Positions 18,135 to 27,099 are shown, counted from the first letter of the stretch. The stretch is 57,771 bases of DNA from Akkermansiaceae bacterium UBA2367 (GCA_002344525.1 DDTJ01000041.1:1-57771); one strand, 5' to 3'. A program made the numbers and translations. Notes: generated by a model from the sequence alone, not told the origin.

Positions 18135-18989
18135 ATGAAATACGCAGGCGGTCTCCTCCTATTCCTAGCGGTCTTCGGCGCGGTGGGCGTGGCGATGCAC
18201 GTCGCGCTCTACGACCGACCGGGGATATTCATCTGGTCTTTGCGCGAGGACCCCGCCACCGGACGGTCGGCCTTTGCCCGCACCGTCTTCGAAGCCGCCG
18301 CGACGGAGACGGCGGAGCCCGCCGCCGAAGCGTCCTCCTCTGAAAAATCCCCCGAGCCGGAACCCGCCGCGCCCGCTGCGGAGCCGGCCAAGGCCGAACC
18401 CGAGGCCCCGGCGGGAAATCCCGATGAAATCTCCCTCTTCGACGGGAAAAGCCTCGGCAAATGGAAGAAGACCGCCTTCGGCGGCGAGGGCGACGTGTTC
18501 GTCAACGAGTCGGGGAATCTTGAGTTCGGCTTCGGCGCGCTCATCACCGGGGTGCATTGGGGCGAGGCCCCTCCCGCGACCTCGAACTACGAAATCTCCC
18601 TTGAGGCGATGAAGCTCGACGGGAACGATTTTTTCCTCGCCCTCACCTTCCCGGTGAAGGACAGCCACGCCACCTTCGTCGTCGGCGGATGGGGCGGGGG
18701 CGTCGTGGGCCTCTCCAGCGTCGACGACCTCGACGCCTCGGAGAACGAAACCATGACCATCGAGGGATTCGGCAAGGACATTTGGTACAAAATCCGCGTG
18801 CGGGTCACCGATGGCCGCATACAAGCATGGCTCGACGACGAGGAGAAGGTCTCCCTCGATCTGGCGGACCGGAAGATCAGCCTGCGTCCCGGCGACATCG
18901 AGCTTTCCGTCCCTGTCGGTATCGCCGCTTTCCAGACCCGCGCCCAATACCGCAACCTCGTCTGGCGTCGGCTGCCCGCCGCCGAGTGA
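18135..18989 (+). CDS. DUF1080 domain protein with N-terminal membrane segment
   Basis: 284 aa. An N-terminal hydrophobic segment (GGLLLFLAVFGAVGVAMHV) is followed by an Ala/Glu/Pro-rich linker (about residues 50-95) and a DUF1080 lectin-like beta-sandwich (ISLFDGKSLGKWK, GALITGVHWGEAP, DIWYKIRVRVTDGRI, QYRNLVWRR). The family is linked to 3-keto-disaccharide hydrolysis and carbohydrate binding. The Pro/Ala linker suggests that the domain projects from the inner or outer membrane. The second DUF1080 protein of the window. Confidence 0.85.
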   Translation: MKYAGGLLLFLAVFGAVGVAMHVALYDRPGIFIWSLREDPATGRSAFARTVFEAAATETAEPAAEASSSEKSPEPEPAAPAAEPAKAEPEAPAGNPDEISLFDGKSLGKWKKTAFGGEGDVFVNESGNLEFGFGALITGVHWGEAPPATSNYEISLEAMKLDGNDFFLALTFPVKDSHATFVVGGWGGGVVGLSSVDDLDASENETMTIEGFGKDIWYKIRVRVTDGRIQAWLDDEEKVSLDLADRKISLRPGDIELSVPVGIAAFQTRAQYRNLVWRRLPAAE

Positions 18990-19215
18990 ACCCGCCCTCT
19001 CCCGTGCCATGCTTGCCGAAAAGGAGCTTCCGCAGCATGGTAATTATAAAATTGTCAAAAATTAAAATTATGGACCGCTTAAATGTCAAGTTTTTGAACG
19101 AATCGCTTGACCGGCGGTCGATCTGTTGTCTGGATTATAAAAATTGCCGGGACGCTTCTTGAAGTTCCCTCAATTTTTGACGACCACTCAACTTCCAGCC
19201 CTTCGACAACCTGCC

Positions 19216-20238
19216 ATGAATCTTCGCGATCAGCTCAAAGAAATCCTCCCTGACATTCTTCCCAGAAACCCCGCCCAGGCGATCAAGGGGACCGAGTTGA
19301 TCGAGATGGTGAAGCACCTGCTGAAGCAGGACTACTCCGACGCGACCCTGCGCTACCATTTCTCCATCATGTCCTGCGACCCCTCCTCGCCCATCGCCAA
19401 GGTGGAGCAGGGGCAGGGCTACTACCTGCGCACCGCCACGATCCACGCCATCAACAGCGCGCGGAACCTGTTCCACGCCGGGGACGGCACGGGGGAGGGG
19501 ACGGGCGCCGAGCTTGGCCTCGCCCTCGGACGGGCTTCGAAATTCCGCGCCGTGGTGCGGCGCTATCTCGAATCGGTGCGGCAGTATCCCTTCACCTTCG
19601 AGGAGTCCTTCTCCGCCGACGCCCAGAGCAACCGCTGGCGCGTCCCCGACCTCGCCGTGGTCGATTGGCTCACTTCCGAGAGCGCCGCCGCCGGGATGGA
19701 CAAGCGCAAGTTGGAGGTGCATCGCCGCCTCGGCGAGTCCCCCCTGCGCATCACCGCGGTGAAGCTGCGCCTCGCGCTCGACCATGCCACGGTGCTGGAG
19801 GATCTCTACCAGTGCCTCTCCGCCGCGGAGTGGGCGAACGTGGGCGAGCTGATCGTCGCCGCGCCCATCGAGGACCCGGGTCTCGCCGAGGAGGTGAGCC
19901 GTTTCGCCTCGCGCCACGGCATTGGGGTGATCAGCTTCGGCCTCGCCGAGGATGTCCTCGACGACATGCCGGAGACCGCCGTGGTCGAGAACATGGGCGC
20001 GCGCGAGTTCGAGTCCTTGAAGAACTTCTTCGAGGTGCGCCGCCACGCCGTCCCCGCGACGGACCGTGCGCACGACTGGCAGCACATCGTCGGCTCCGCC
20101 GCGATCAATCCCGACTTCGCCCGCTTCGAGAGCTGGATCTCGCGCTGCCTCCTTGAGGAAAGCGTCATCTCCGCCCGCGAGTTCGAGGATCTCGACCGCG
20201 CCGCGAGGCCGAAGGTGGTGCAGGAGCACGTCGCCTGA
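19216..20238 (+). CDS. Winged-helix N-terminal protein with possible nuclease-like C-terminal half (COG2958-like)
   Basis: 340 aa, cytosolic. The N-terminal ~75 residues look like a HARE/winged-helix domain (IKGTELIEMVKHLLKQDYSD, ATLRYHFSIMSCD, QGYYLR). The remainder has FRAVVRRYLES and NRWRVPDLAVVDW, reminiscent of PD-(D/E)xK-like proteins, and an alternating alpha/beta section (GELIVAAPIED; GIGVISFGLAEDVLDD). I do not recognise the family with confidence. The ATG at 19216 is preferred over an in-frame ATG at 19144 because the upstream part is AT-rich and promoter-like. It ends just before a REP-like palindromic element shared with the convergent prfA gene. Confidence 0.6.
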   Translation: MNLRDQLKEILPDILPRNPAQAIKGTELIEMVKHLLKQDYSDATLRYHFSIMSCDPSSPIAKVEQGQGYYLRTATIHAINSARNLFHAGDGTGEGTGAELGLALGRASKFRAVVRRYLESVRQYPFTFEESFSADAQSNRWRVPDLAVVDWLTSESAAAGMDKRKLEVHRRLGESPLRITAVKLRLALDHATVLEDLYQCLSAAEWANVGELIVAAPIEDPGLAEEVSRFASRHGIGVISFGLAEDVLDDMPETAVVENMGAREFESLKNFFEVRRHAVPATDRAHDWQHIVGSAAINPDFARFESWISRCLLEESVISAREFEDLDRAARPKVVQEHVA

Positions 20239-20265
20239 GAAAGGGACCTCCTTCGGATGCGAAAC

Positions 20266-20351
20266 CTGTAGCCGGGGTCAATGACCCCGGTCGAACGTCG
20301 TTTGGCCATCCGATCCGCGCTCAATGAGCGCGGCTACAGCGCCGACGCGTC
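20266..20351. repeat. REP-like palindromic element, copy A
   Basis: 86 bases between two convergent genes. Outer 9-base inverted repeats CTGTAGCCG / CGGCTACAG enclose two further palindromes: 20272-20290, a perfect 9+1+9, and one built on CGCGCTCA / TGAGCGCG. A second copy of identical length lies at 49122-49207 (70 of 86 bases identical). The end overlaps the region just after the prfA stop. Confidence 0.85.
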
Positions 20352-20357
20352 GTTCCC

Positions 20358-21431
20358 CTACGCTTCCAGTTCCGCCAGCCGCTCCGCCATCTCCGACGCT
20401 TGGAGGGCTTCGATGACCGGGCTGATCGACCCGGCCACGATCTGGTCGAGGTTGTAGAGGGTGAGGTTGACGCGGTGGTCGGTGAGACGGTTCTGGGGGA
20501 AGTTGTAGGTGCGGATCTTCTCCTCGCGTCCGCCCGAGCCGATGAGGTTGCGGCGGTGGGCCGAGTATTTCTCCGCCTCCTCGCGCACCTTCGCTTCCAG
20601 CAGCTTGGCCCGCAGGATTTGCAGGGCCCGCTCCTTGTTCTTGCCTTGGCTGCGGCCTTCCTGGCACTTCACGAGGATGCCCGTGGGCAGGTGCGTCACC
20701 TGCACGGCGGAGTCGGTCGTGTTGACGTGCTGGCCGCCGGGACCGCCGGATCGCGTCGTCTGGATGTGCAAATCCTCGGGCTTCAGTTCGACATCGACTT
20801 CCTCTGCCTCGGGCAGCACCGCGACCGTGGCGGTCGAGGTGTGGATGCGGCCCTGCGTCTCCGTGGCCGGGACCCGTTGGACGCGATGGACGCCGCTCTC
20901 GTATTTCAAAAAGCGGAAGACCTCCTCGCCCGCCACGCGGAAGACGACCTCCTTGAAGCCCCCGACCTCCGACGGGCTCGCCTCGACCGGCTCGATGCGC
21001 CACCCGCGCGCCTCGGCGTAGCGCTGGTACATGCGGTAGAGGTCGCCGGCGAAGAGCGAGGCCTCGTCCCCGCCCGTGCCGGCGCGGATTTCGACGATGG
21101 CGTCGCGGTCCTCGGTCGGATCGTGGGGGAGCAGGGCGTATTGCACGGCGGCCTCCAACGCGGCGATGCTTTCCTCCAGCAGCGGGATTTCCTCCGCCGC
21201 CATCGCCGCGATTTCGGAATCGTCGGACTTGGCCAGCTCAAGGCTGTCGGCGAGATCGGTCTTGGCCTTCGCGAGCCGGGACCAGTCTTCCAGCAGCGCC
21301 TTGAGACGGTTGTATTCGCGAGTCAACCCCCTTGCCTTCTCCGGATCGTCGAAGAAGCCCTCCTGCGCCATGGAGGACTCCAGCTCGGGAAGCCGGAGCC
21401 GCTTGCGTTCGATGAGGGAGGAATAGTCCAC
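20358..21431 (-). CDS. prfA: Peptide chain release factor 1
   Basis: 357 aa. It recognises UAA/UAG stop codons. The GGQ peptidyl-hydrolysis motif sits in RSGGPGGQHVNTTDSAVQVT, and the codon-reading PxT motif (VPATETQGRIH) marks RF1 rather than RF2. The GTG at 21431 is chosen: it puts the GGQ glutamine at residue 234, close to E. coli RF1 Q235, whereas an ATG at 21479 would add 16 Pro-rich residues. It lies downstream of rpmE in the same direction, an order also seen in Chlamydiae and other bacteria. The usual partner prmC is not adjacent. Confidence 0.96.
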   Translation of the reverse strand: MDYSSLIERKRLRLPELESSMAQEGFFDDPEKARGLTREYNRLKALLEDWSRLAKAKTDLADSLELAKSDDSEIAAMAAEEIPLLEESIAALEAAVQYALLPHDPTEDRDAIVEIRAGTGGDEASLFAGDLYRMYQRYAEARGWRIEPVEASPSEVGGFKEVVFRVAGEEVFRFLKYESGVHRVQRVPATETQGRIHTSTATVAVLPEAEEVDVELKPEDLHIQTTRSGGPGGQHVNTTDSAVQVTHLPTGILVKCQEGRSQGKNKERALQILRAKLLEAKVREEAEKYSAHRRNLIGSGGREEKIRTYNFPQNRLTDHRVNLTLYNLDQIVAGSISPVIEALQASEMAERLAELEA

Positions 21432-21525
21432 AGGAGAAGGGGAGGGGAAAGGTCCGGGGCAAACAAAAACGGCGACCATGCCACACGGGCACGATCACCG
21501 TTTCGCAAAATCAGAAGGCCGCGAG

Positions 21526-21777
21526 CTAGGCGGTCAGGTCCGAAAGCTTGGGACGCTTGCGCCGCTCAGTCGCGGACTTGGCCCCGCCGAAGCGCTTCTG
21601 GAACTTGTCGACCCGACCGGCGGTGTCGACGAAACGCTGCTCGCCAGTGAAGAAGGGGTGGCAGGCGGAGCAGATCCCGATGTGGAGATTCGGCACGGTG
21701 GAGCGCGTCTGGATCACAGAGCCGCAGTGGCACTGGATCACGGCTTCCTGGTAGTCGGGGTGGATGTCCGTCTTCAT
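21526..21777 (-). CDS. rpmE: 50S ribosomal protein L31
   Basis: 83 aa. It starts MKTDIHPDYQEAVIQCHCGS. The Cys residues at 16, 18, 36 and 39 (CHC and CSAC) make this the zinc-binding (C+) form. PFFTGEQRFVDTAGRVDKF is the conserved L31 core, followed by a basic tail. It is transcribed toward prfA with about 95 bases between the stop and the GTG of prfA. Confidence 0.96.
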   Translation of the reverse strand: MKTDIHPDYQEAVIQCHCGSVIQTRSTVPNLHIGICSACHPFFTGEQRFVDTAGRVDKFQKRFGGAKSATERRKRPKLSDLTA

Positions 21778-21901
21778 GTTCGTCGTCCTGGAGTTCGGGA
21801 GGGGCGGAAGCTAGCCGCGATGGGGGCGGCGGGCAAGCGGAAATTTGGCCGCCCTGCCGCTCGCGGGCTTGCCATTTTCCGGGGAATCGGAATCTTGGCG
21901 G

Positions 21902-22546
21902 GTGCCGAACCACGCTCCAGCCCGCCCCGGAGGATTCGTCCTCGTCTCGGGGATGCTCCTCGTCCTCGCGAATTTCGTGCCGCTCTTCGGCGCGATGTTC
22001 TGGGGGTGGAGCGTTTTCGAGATCGTCATGCTCTATTGGATGGAGAACCTCATCATCGGCGGCTTCTCCTTCCTCCGCATCCTCACTGTCCGGCCGCCCG
22101 ATTCCATCCGGGGCCAATTCTTCAGGAATCTCCCCACCGGAATCTTCTTTGCGGTCCATTACGGGGGCTTCTGCCTCGTCCACGGGGTCTTTGTCCTCTC
22201 GCTCCTCGGCGGGGAGGGGAAGAGCGATCCCGAGGCCACCCCGGACGCCCACAGCGGGTTCCTCTGGGCGCTCCTCGCCCTCGTCGTCAGCCACGGGTTC
22301 TCCTTCGTGCGCAACTACCTCCTCTCGGGTGCCTATCGCGAGACCCTCGCTCACATCCAGATGTTCGCCCCGTACCCGCGCATTGTCGTGCTGCACCTCG
22401 TCATCATCTTCGGCGCTTTCGCGATCCAAAAGTTCGGATCCCCGCTCTGGATGCTGGCCCTCCTCGTCGTCGGGAAGACCGTGCTCGACCTCGGCATGCA
22501 TCTGTGGGCGGCCCGGTGGCGGCGGCAGCAGGCCGGCATCGCCTGA
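21902..22546 (+). CDS. DUF6498 multi-pass membrane protein
   Basis: About 214 aa with five or six hydrophobic segments. The features FGWSVFEI-type (WGWSVFEIVMLYWMENLIIG) and AVHYGGFCLVHGVFVLSLL match DUF6498, a family of unknown function. The start is uncertain: the GTG at 21902 gives a short polar N-terminus before the first helix, a TTG at 21845 would add 19 residues, and an ATG at 21953 would cut into the helix. Divergent from rpmE. Confidence 0.72.
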   Translation: MPNHAPARPGGFVLVSGMLLVLANFVPLFGAMFWGWSVFEIVMLYWMENLIIGGFSFLRILTVRPPDSIRGQFFRNLPTGIFFAVHYGGFCLVHGVFVLSLLGGEGKSDPEATPDAHSGFLWALLALVVSHGFSFVRNYLLSGAYRETLAHIQMFAPYPRIVVLHLVIIFGAFAIQKFGSPLWMLALLVVGKTVLDLGMHLWAARWRRQQAGIA

Positions 22547-22566
22547 CGTCAGGGGCTTTCCGCGGA

Positions 22567-23067
22567 TCACGGGCCGGTCTCGAAGCGGTCGAGCAGCTCC
22601 AGTGCGAGGAGCGCGTTGCGTTGCAGGAGGATCGATTCTCGGGTCGTTTTCGCGCGGTCGTTCGCCCCGTATTCGACTTGGAGGCTGACGAGCATGGGTT
22701 GGACCTCCAGACGGACGATGCGGAAGACGGGCTCGATCCTCGTGCGGAAGAAGCAATGCAGGGGCACGTCGCCGTGGTTCGCGTTCCAGAGGATCTGGGC
22801 CGGGGGGAAATCCTCGATCGCGCCGAGGGCGGCGAGGATCTCGCGGAGGCGGGCCGCGCCGTGCCGCTTCGCCAGCCGCCGCGCCGCCGCGTAGTTGCGG
22901 AGCCGCTCAAGGTAGGAGGTCTTCGGATTCCGGTGAGCCTCGACCATCTCGGCGATGATCCCGCGCGCGTGGACGGCGAGGGAGGCATGCAGCTCCTCGC
23001 GGCTGATCTCGCCGCGCTCGAATTGCCGGAAGAGCTGCGGCGGCGTGGGATGGCGGTCGAAGTTCAC
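22567..23067 (-). CDS. Conserved-looking hypothetical protein downstream of the PBP2 gene
   Basis: 166 aa, soluble, Arg-rich, no recognised domain. The N-terminal half is helical (QLFRQFERGEISREELHASL; ERLRNYAAARRLAKRHG). The C-terminal half is strand-like (DVPLHCFFRTRIEPVFRIVR; QPMLVSLQVEYG). The GTG at 23067 lies 11 bases after the PBP2 stop codon, which suggests co-transcription with it; the frame is open further upstream inside that gene with no plausible start. Function unknown. Confidence 0.6.
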   Translation of the reverse strand: MNFDRHPTPPQLFRQFERGEISREELHASLAVHARGIIAEMVEAHRNPKTSYLERLRNYAAARRLAKRHGAARLREILAALGAIEDFPPAQILWNANHGDVPLHCFFRTRIEPVFRIVRLEVQPMLVSLQVEYGANDRAKTTRESILLQRNALLALELLDRFETGP

Positions 23068-23077
23068 GCGCGCGGGA

Positions 23078-25468
23078 TCAGCGGCGGTTGCGTTTGAACA
23101 TTCGTTGGAAAAGCCCGCCACCCCCTTGGCGCGGCGGTTGCGGCTGGGCGGTCTGCTCCTGCACTGGTGTGAAGACCTCGCCGACGGCTTCCTCGACCGG
23201 GGCTTCGCCGTCGCGGAAGATCGAGGTGGTGGGCTCGAAATCGCGGTAGGAGGGCTGATCGACCTCTTCCCCTGCCTCCTCCGCGAGGGCTTGGGCGCGG
23301 GAGCGGACCTCGTTGTATTTCTCCTCGTCATCGAGGTAGCGGTCGAGGAAGGCCCCGACGATGGGGGCGGACTGCTTGCCGCCGCTGACCACCTCGCCGG
23401 GGTCCCCCTCGTAGATCACGGCGTAGGAGTAGACGGGATGCTTCGCCGGGAAGTAGCCGGCGAACCAGGAGATGTTCTGCTTCAGGGCGACGTTCCACTG
23501 CCCCGTGCCGGTCTTGCCCGCGACGGTGATCTTGTGGAAGGCCTGCTTGCCCGTCCCGTTGCCGGCGTTGACCACGTCGTAGAGCCCGCGCCGCACCGCC
23601 CGCAGGGAATGGGAATCGACATTGAGGTGGTGCGCCACCTCGACGCCGAAGGTCTCCTTGATCTCGTGGTTGAGGTCCTGGTATTGGAGGACGAGGCGGG
23701 GCTTCACCACCTCCGTCCCGTTGCCGACCCCGGCCATCATACGGGCGACTTGGAGCGGGGTGACCTCGACCCGGCCTTGGCCGATGCTCATCACCGCCTC
23801 CTCTCCGTCGGACATGAGGTAGCCGTATTTGTCCGCCCAGTACCGGTTGCTCGGGATGAAGCCCGAGGCTTCGCGAAGCGGGATGCCCGTCTTCTCCCCG
23901 AGTCCGAGCCGCGTGGCCATGTAGCTCATGGAATCGGCTCCCGCCCTCGACGCGACCTCGTAGAACCAGGTGTTGCATGAGCGGGTCAGGGCGCCGACGA
24001 CGTTCATCGAACCCTCGCCCTTCGCGTTCCAGTTCCGCATCACGAGATTGCCGACACTCCAGGCGTTGGGGCAGGGGTAGAGGTCGTTGGACGAGATGTA
24101 GCCGCTTTCGAGGAAGCCGAGGGCCGCCACCACCTTGAAGGTCGAGGCCGCCGGGTAGGTCGCGCGGAAGGCGCGGGGGAAGAGCGGCTTGGCCGGGTCG
24201 TTGACGAGGGCGGCGTATTTCTCCTGGGTGATCGCGGGGATGAATTCGTTCGGGTCGAACTGCGGGTAGCTCGCCATCGCCATGATGTCCCCGTTGCGCA
24301 CGTCCATCACGACCATGGCCCCGCGCTTCACCTTCTCGGCGAGCAGCTCCTCGCAGATCCTCTGCATCCCGAGGTCGATGGACGTGACCACGTTGAAGCC
24401 AGGGGCCGGGCGGGAGAGCACGTCCTCCTTCATCTTCGTCCCGTCCGCCTCGAAGAGGACGTTGATCCGGCCGGGGGTGCCGCGCAGCTCCGCCTCGAAG
24501 GCTTGTTCGAGGCCGTCCACGCCGATGGCGTGGCCCCAGAGATCCTCGTCGTTGACGATGGGACCGGTGGTGCGGGGGGGGCGTTTCCCGACATAGCCGA
24601 CCACATGCGAGAGGGTCTTGCCCTGAGGGTAGTGGCGGAGGTAGATCGGTTGCAGGGTGAGGCCCTCCATTTTCTGCCGCCTCAGTTCCTCGACCTCGTC
24701 GTTGGTGAGGACGGAGGAGAAGGCCAGCGGCACCCAGCGGCGGTCGCGGTAGTGCTTGATGATCGCCGTCGCCCCCAGATCCCAATCCGCCCCGAGGATG
24801 TTGTTGACGTGGATGATCCGTTCCCCCGCGTAGCGCGCGATCTCTTCGTCCGAGACCTTGGACCCGAGGAAGGGGAAGCTGATCGCCGCGTAGTAGGCGA
24901 CCTTGTTCTGGGCGAGGGGGTAGCCGTTGCGGTCGAGGATCTGGCCGCGAGGCGCGGGGATGGAGAAGGTGAAGGTGCGCGCCTCGGTGCGGGTATGCGT
25001 CTCGGTGCGGATGAGCACGGGCGAGTTGGGTTGCTCCGGTTCGGGAGGGGCCTGGGCTCGCATCTCCTGGGCGGTCACGGGCTGGGCCGCCGCGTCGACG
25101 CCGAGGTCGTCCATCTTCTCGACGATGGAGTCCTTCGCGTCGACCTTCTCCTCGACATCGGCCTCTGTCGCGATGGGTTCGGCCCTGGGGAGGGCGGGCT
25201 GGTCGATTTGCAGCTCCTGCGGGATCTCGACGGCCCCGTCGTTCTCCTCGTTGACGGGCATCGCCCGGATCGGGGACTGCTCGTAGCGGGGGATGGCCTG
25301 CGCGTCGGGCACGGCCACGGGGTCCGGTTCGACGGACTCGGGCCTGGGTTCTCCGGTGACGACCCCGCTCTGGATGCCGGGGATCTGCTGCGCCCGGCCC
25401 GGCATGCCGACGGACAGGAGGGCGGCGAGGAGCGCGACGCGACGGAGTCGGGGAAGCTCGAGATTCAT
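23078..25468 (-). CDS. mrdA: Class B penicillin-binding protein 2 (peptidoglycan D,D-transpeptidase)
   Basis: About 796 aa, longer than the ~630 typical of PBP2. The transpeptidase motifs are all present: STFK near residue 442 (YPAASTFKVVAALG), SCN near 497 (RSCNTWFYEVA) and KTG near 652 (VAGKTGTGQWN). The dimerisation domain begins PAPRGQILDRNGYPLA. The N-terminus (RRVALLAALLSVGMPGRAQQ) looks like a cleavable signal peptide rather than a classical anchor, and about 130 acidic, Pro-rich residues precede the dimerisation domain. PBP2 cross-links lateral-wall peptidoglycan with RodA; rodA and mreBCD are not nearby. The ATG at 25468 is preferred to a TTG at 25480. Confidence 0.9.
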   Translation of the reverse strand: MNLELPRLRRVALLAALLSVGMPGRAQQIPGIQSGVVTGEPRPESVEPDPVAVPDAQAIPRYEQSPIRAMPVNEENDGAVEIPQELQIDQPALPRAEPIATEADVEEKVDAKDSIVEKMDDLGVDAAAQPVTAQEMRAQAPPEPEQPNSPVLIRTETHTRTEARTFTFSIPAPRGQILDRNGYPLAQNKVAYYAAISFPFLGSKVSDEEIARYAGERIIHVNNILGADWDLGATAIIKHYRDRRWVPLAFSSVLTNDEVEELRRQKMEGLTLQPIYLRHYPQGKTLSHVVGYVGKRPPRTTGPIVNDEDLWGHAIGVDGLEQAFEAELRGTPGRINVLFEADGTKMKEDVLSRPAPGFNVVTSIDLGMQRICEELLAEKVKRGAMVVMDVRNGDIMAMASYPQFDPNEFIPAITQEKYAALVNDPAKPLFPRAFRATYPAASTFKVVAALGFLESGYISSNDLYPCPNAWSVGNLVMRNWNAKGEGSMNVVGALTRSCNTWFYEVASRAGADSMSYMATRLGLGEKTGIPLREASGFIPSNRYWADKYGYLMSDGEEAVMSIGQGRVEVTPLQVARMMAGVGNGTEVVKPRLVLQYQDLNHEIKETFGVEVAHHLNVDSHSLRAVRRGLYDVVNAGNGTGKQAFHKITVAGKTGTGQWNVALKQNISWFAGYFPAKHPVYSYAVIYEGDPGEVVSGGKQSAPIVGAFLDRYLDDEEKYNEVRSRAQALAEEAGEEVDQPSYRDFEPTTSIFRDGEAPVEEAVGEVFTPVQEQTAQPQPPRQGGGGLFQRMFKRNRR

Positions 25469-26007
25469 GGGAGGGCGCAAGTTCGCAAGACGGGCGTGCC
25501 GTTCCCCATCATAGCACGGATCGGGCGCGGGTCACCTGTCGAATACGGCCTTTTCCGGGAGGGTCTTTCAAAAAATCCGAAATTTGAGGCTTCGCGGGAT
25601 GGCCCTCCGGCGACCGCTGATTTGGCTGATCTTCGCTGATTTTTTTTGACGGGGCCAAAGGCCGCTTCGGATTTCCGATTCCCGGTTTTGACAAAGGTGG
25701 GGCGAGGCGTCCCTTGCCGAGCCGTCTTCGGGCAAAGGGCGTCCTTCCCGCCAAGCGGCCCACCGGGGACGGTTGCCCTACCGGGGGTTCCGTTCGCTTC
25801 GCTCGCTTCATTCCGACGCCTCGCTTGCCCGCCCCGCAGCCTTCGGCTTGCGGCACCATCCGGTGCGGCCTAGCAGCGGCGGGGCGGGCGGTTTCGGGTT
25901 CGCCTGTCGCGGTTTCTCGCGGCGGGGCGGGATGTCTGGCCGGTTCCTTCCGTTCTTCATTCGGTCCATCCAGACCGGGTTCCTCCGAACCGGGACGGGC
26001 GGAGCTG
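25469..26007. other. Non-coding region between the PBP2 gene and the DGR template repeat
   Basis: No convincing gene. At 25613-25648 there is an AT-rich repeat-like stretch with two copies of CGCTGATTT. At about 25851-25864 a small perfect hairpin GCACC-ATCC-GGTGC is seen. Bases 25992-26007, just outside the template repeat, still resemble the sequence beyond the variable repeat (11 of 16), but there the differences are not adenine-specific, which marks the 3' boundary of the mutagenised segment. A minus-strand open frame through the template (26158 to 25808) is judged not to be a gene. Confidence 0.6.
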
Positions 26008-26129
26008 GGGCGGGGCGGAAGCCCAGGTTGTTGTTCCGGTTGCCCGGCGTGTTCCTGTTGCGGTTCGCCGACCGGCAGTTCGCGGCGTTGTTGTTCCAAC
26101 CGCCGCCGCGGTTCACGCGGTGGTCGCCC
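26008..26129 (-). repeat. DGR template repeat (TR)
   Basis: 122 bases, read on the minus strand, 1,709 bases from the variable repeat at 27717-27838. The two match at 103 positions. All 19 mismatches fall on TR adenines (sense strand), of which the TR has 28. Read in the frame of the variable protein the TR contains 12 AAC codons, nine of them changed in the VR, the codon bias typical of DGR templates because A substitutions in AAC reach many amino acids without stop codons. The first 17 bases of the TR overlap the 3' end of the reverse transcriptase gene. The conserved GC-rich 3' end (GGGCTTCCGCCCCGCCC) is a candidate initiation-of-homing region. Confidence 0.95.
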
Positions 26130-27099
26130 TGGCCAGCATCGCTCGGCGACACTGCCACGAGTCGCCCTCTTTGGCAAAGGCGAAAACCGCTTCACCGCGA
26201 CGCTGCCGCTCCGCCTCGTCCTCGACGGCCTCCAGTTGCGCGATCTTCGCGGCGAGGCGGCGGCGCGAGCGCCGGTTCAGCACGCGCCAGCCGGGGAAGA
26301 CGCGCCAGCCGCAGAGGTTCATCCCGTGGGCGGTCCGGTTGCGGTGCTCCCCGGCCTTGACCTCCAGCCCGAGCCGCTCGCCCAGCAGCGCCCCGATGCG
26401 CGAGAGCGCCTCGTCGAGTGGCTCCCCGGCGTCCGCCCACAATGCCATGTCGTCCATGTAGCGGACGTATCCGGGCAGGCGCAGCGTCTCCTTGGCGAGG
26501 CGGTCCACAGGATCGAGGTAGAGGTTGGCGAGGTGCTGCGAGACGAGGCTGCCGATGGGCAGGCCGCGTCCGGGCGATGCCTCGTGCGAGCGTACGAGCC
26601 GCTCGAACAGGTCGAGGAGGCGGCGGTCCTTGAAGCGCCGCTCCAGCTCCGCGAGCAGGTTCGCGTGGGGAATGCTCTCGAAATACTTTCGCACGTCGAG
26701 CTTCGCGAACCAGCCGTGGCGGCGGGCGTGGCCCGTCGCCCGCTCCAGCGCGGCGAGGCGTCCCTTGCCTCGCCGGCAGGCGTAGGTGTCGTGGACGAGC
26801 CAGCTCTCGAAATGCGGCTCGCAGACCAGGATCAAGGCGTGGTGGAGGACGCGGTCGCGGAAGGCGGGCGCGGTGATGGTCCGCTCCTTCGGGTCGTGGA
26901 TGAGGAAGCGGGTGTAGCCTTGCAGGCGCACCCCGCCCCCGGCGAGCTCGTCGCGGAGGGAGCGCAGATGCACGTCGAGGTCCGCCTCGAAGACCGCGAC
27001 AGCCCGCCCCCGTCTCGCTCCCCGCCGTGCGCGGCGGTAGGCCTCGCGCAGATTGTTCCAGCCGTGGATCGCGTCGTAGAGCCCGCCGATGCGCTTCAT
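26113..27099 (-). CDS. Diversity-generating retroelement reverse transcriptase
   Basis: 328 aa. Reverse transcriptase motifs in order are GYTRFLIHDPKERTITAPAF (61-80), AKLDVRKYFESI (132-143; catalytic Asp135), GLPIGSLVSQHLANLYL (179-195; the xGxxxSQ motif that separates DGR enzymes from group II intron and retron enzymes), YMDD (214-217) and the thumb-side LCGWRVFPGWRV. It makes cDNA from the template RNA with misincorporation opposite adenines. Its ATG overlaps the TGA of the HRDC gene (27099-27096), so translation is likely coupled. Its last codons are formed by the template repeat. The in-frame region upstream of 27099 is only the shadow of the HRDC gene. Confidence 0.95.
   Translation of the reverse strand: MKRIGGLYDAIHGWNNLREAYRRARRGARRGRAVAVFEADLDVHLRSLRDELAGGGVRLQGYTRFLIHDPKERTITAPAFRDRVLHHALILVCEPHFESWLVHDTYACRRGKGRLAALERATGHARRHGWFAKLDVRKYFESIPHANLLAELERRFKDRRLLDLFERLVRSHEASPGRGLPIGSLVSQHLANLYLDPVDRLAKETLRLPGYVRYMDDMALWADAGEPLDEALSRIGALLGERLGLEVKAGEHRNRTAHGMNLCGWRVFPGWRVLNRRSRRRLAAKIAQLEAVEDEAERQRRGEAVFAFAKEGDSWQCRRAMLARATTA

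Noticed and set aside
25808..26158. Minus-strand 116-codon frame through the DGR template that looks like an FGE C-terminus
   Set aside because: It is the template repeat read in the variable-protein frame (Asn-rich from AAC codons) plus unrelated sequence. It has no upstream FGE domain and no plausible start; it is not a protein gene.
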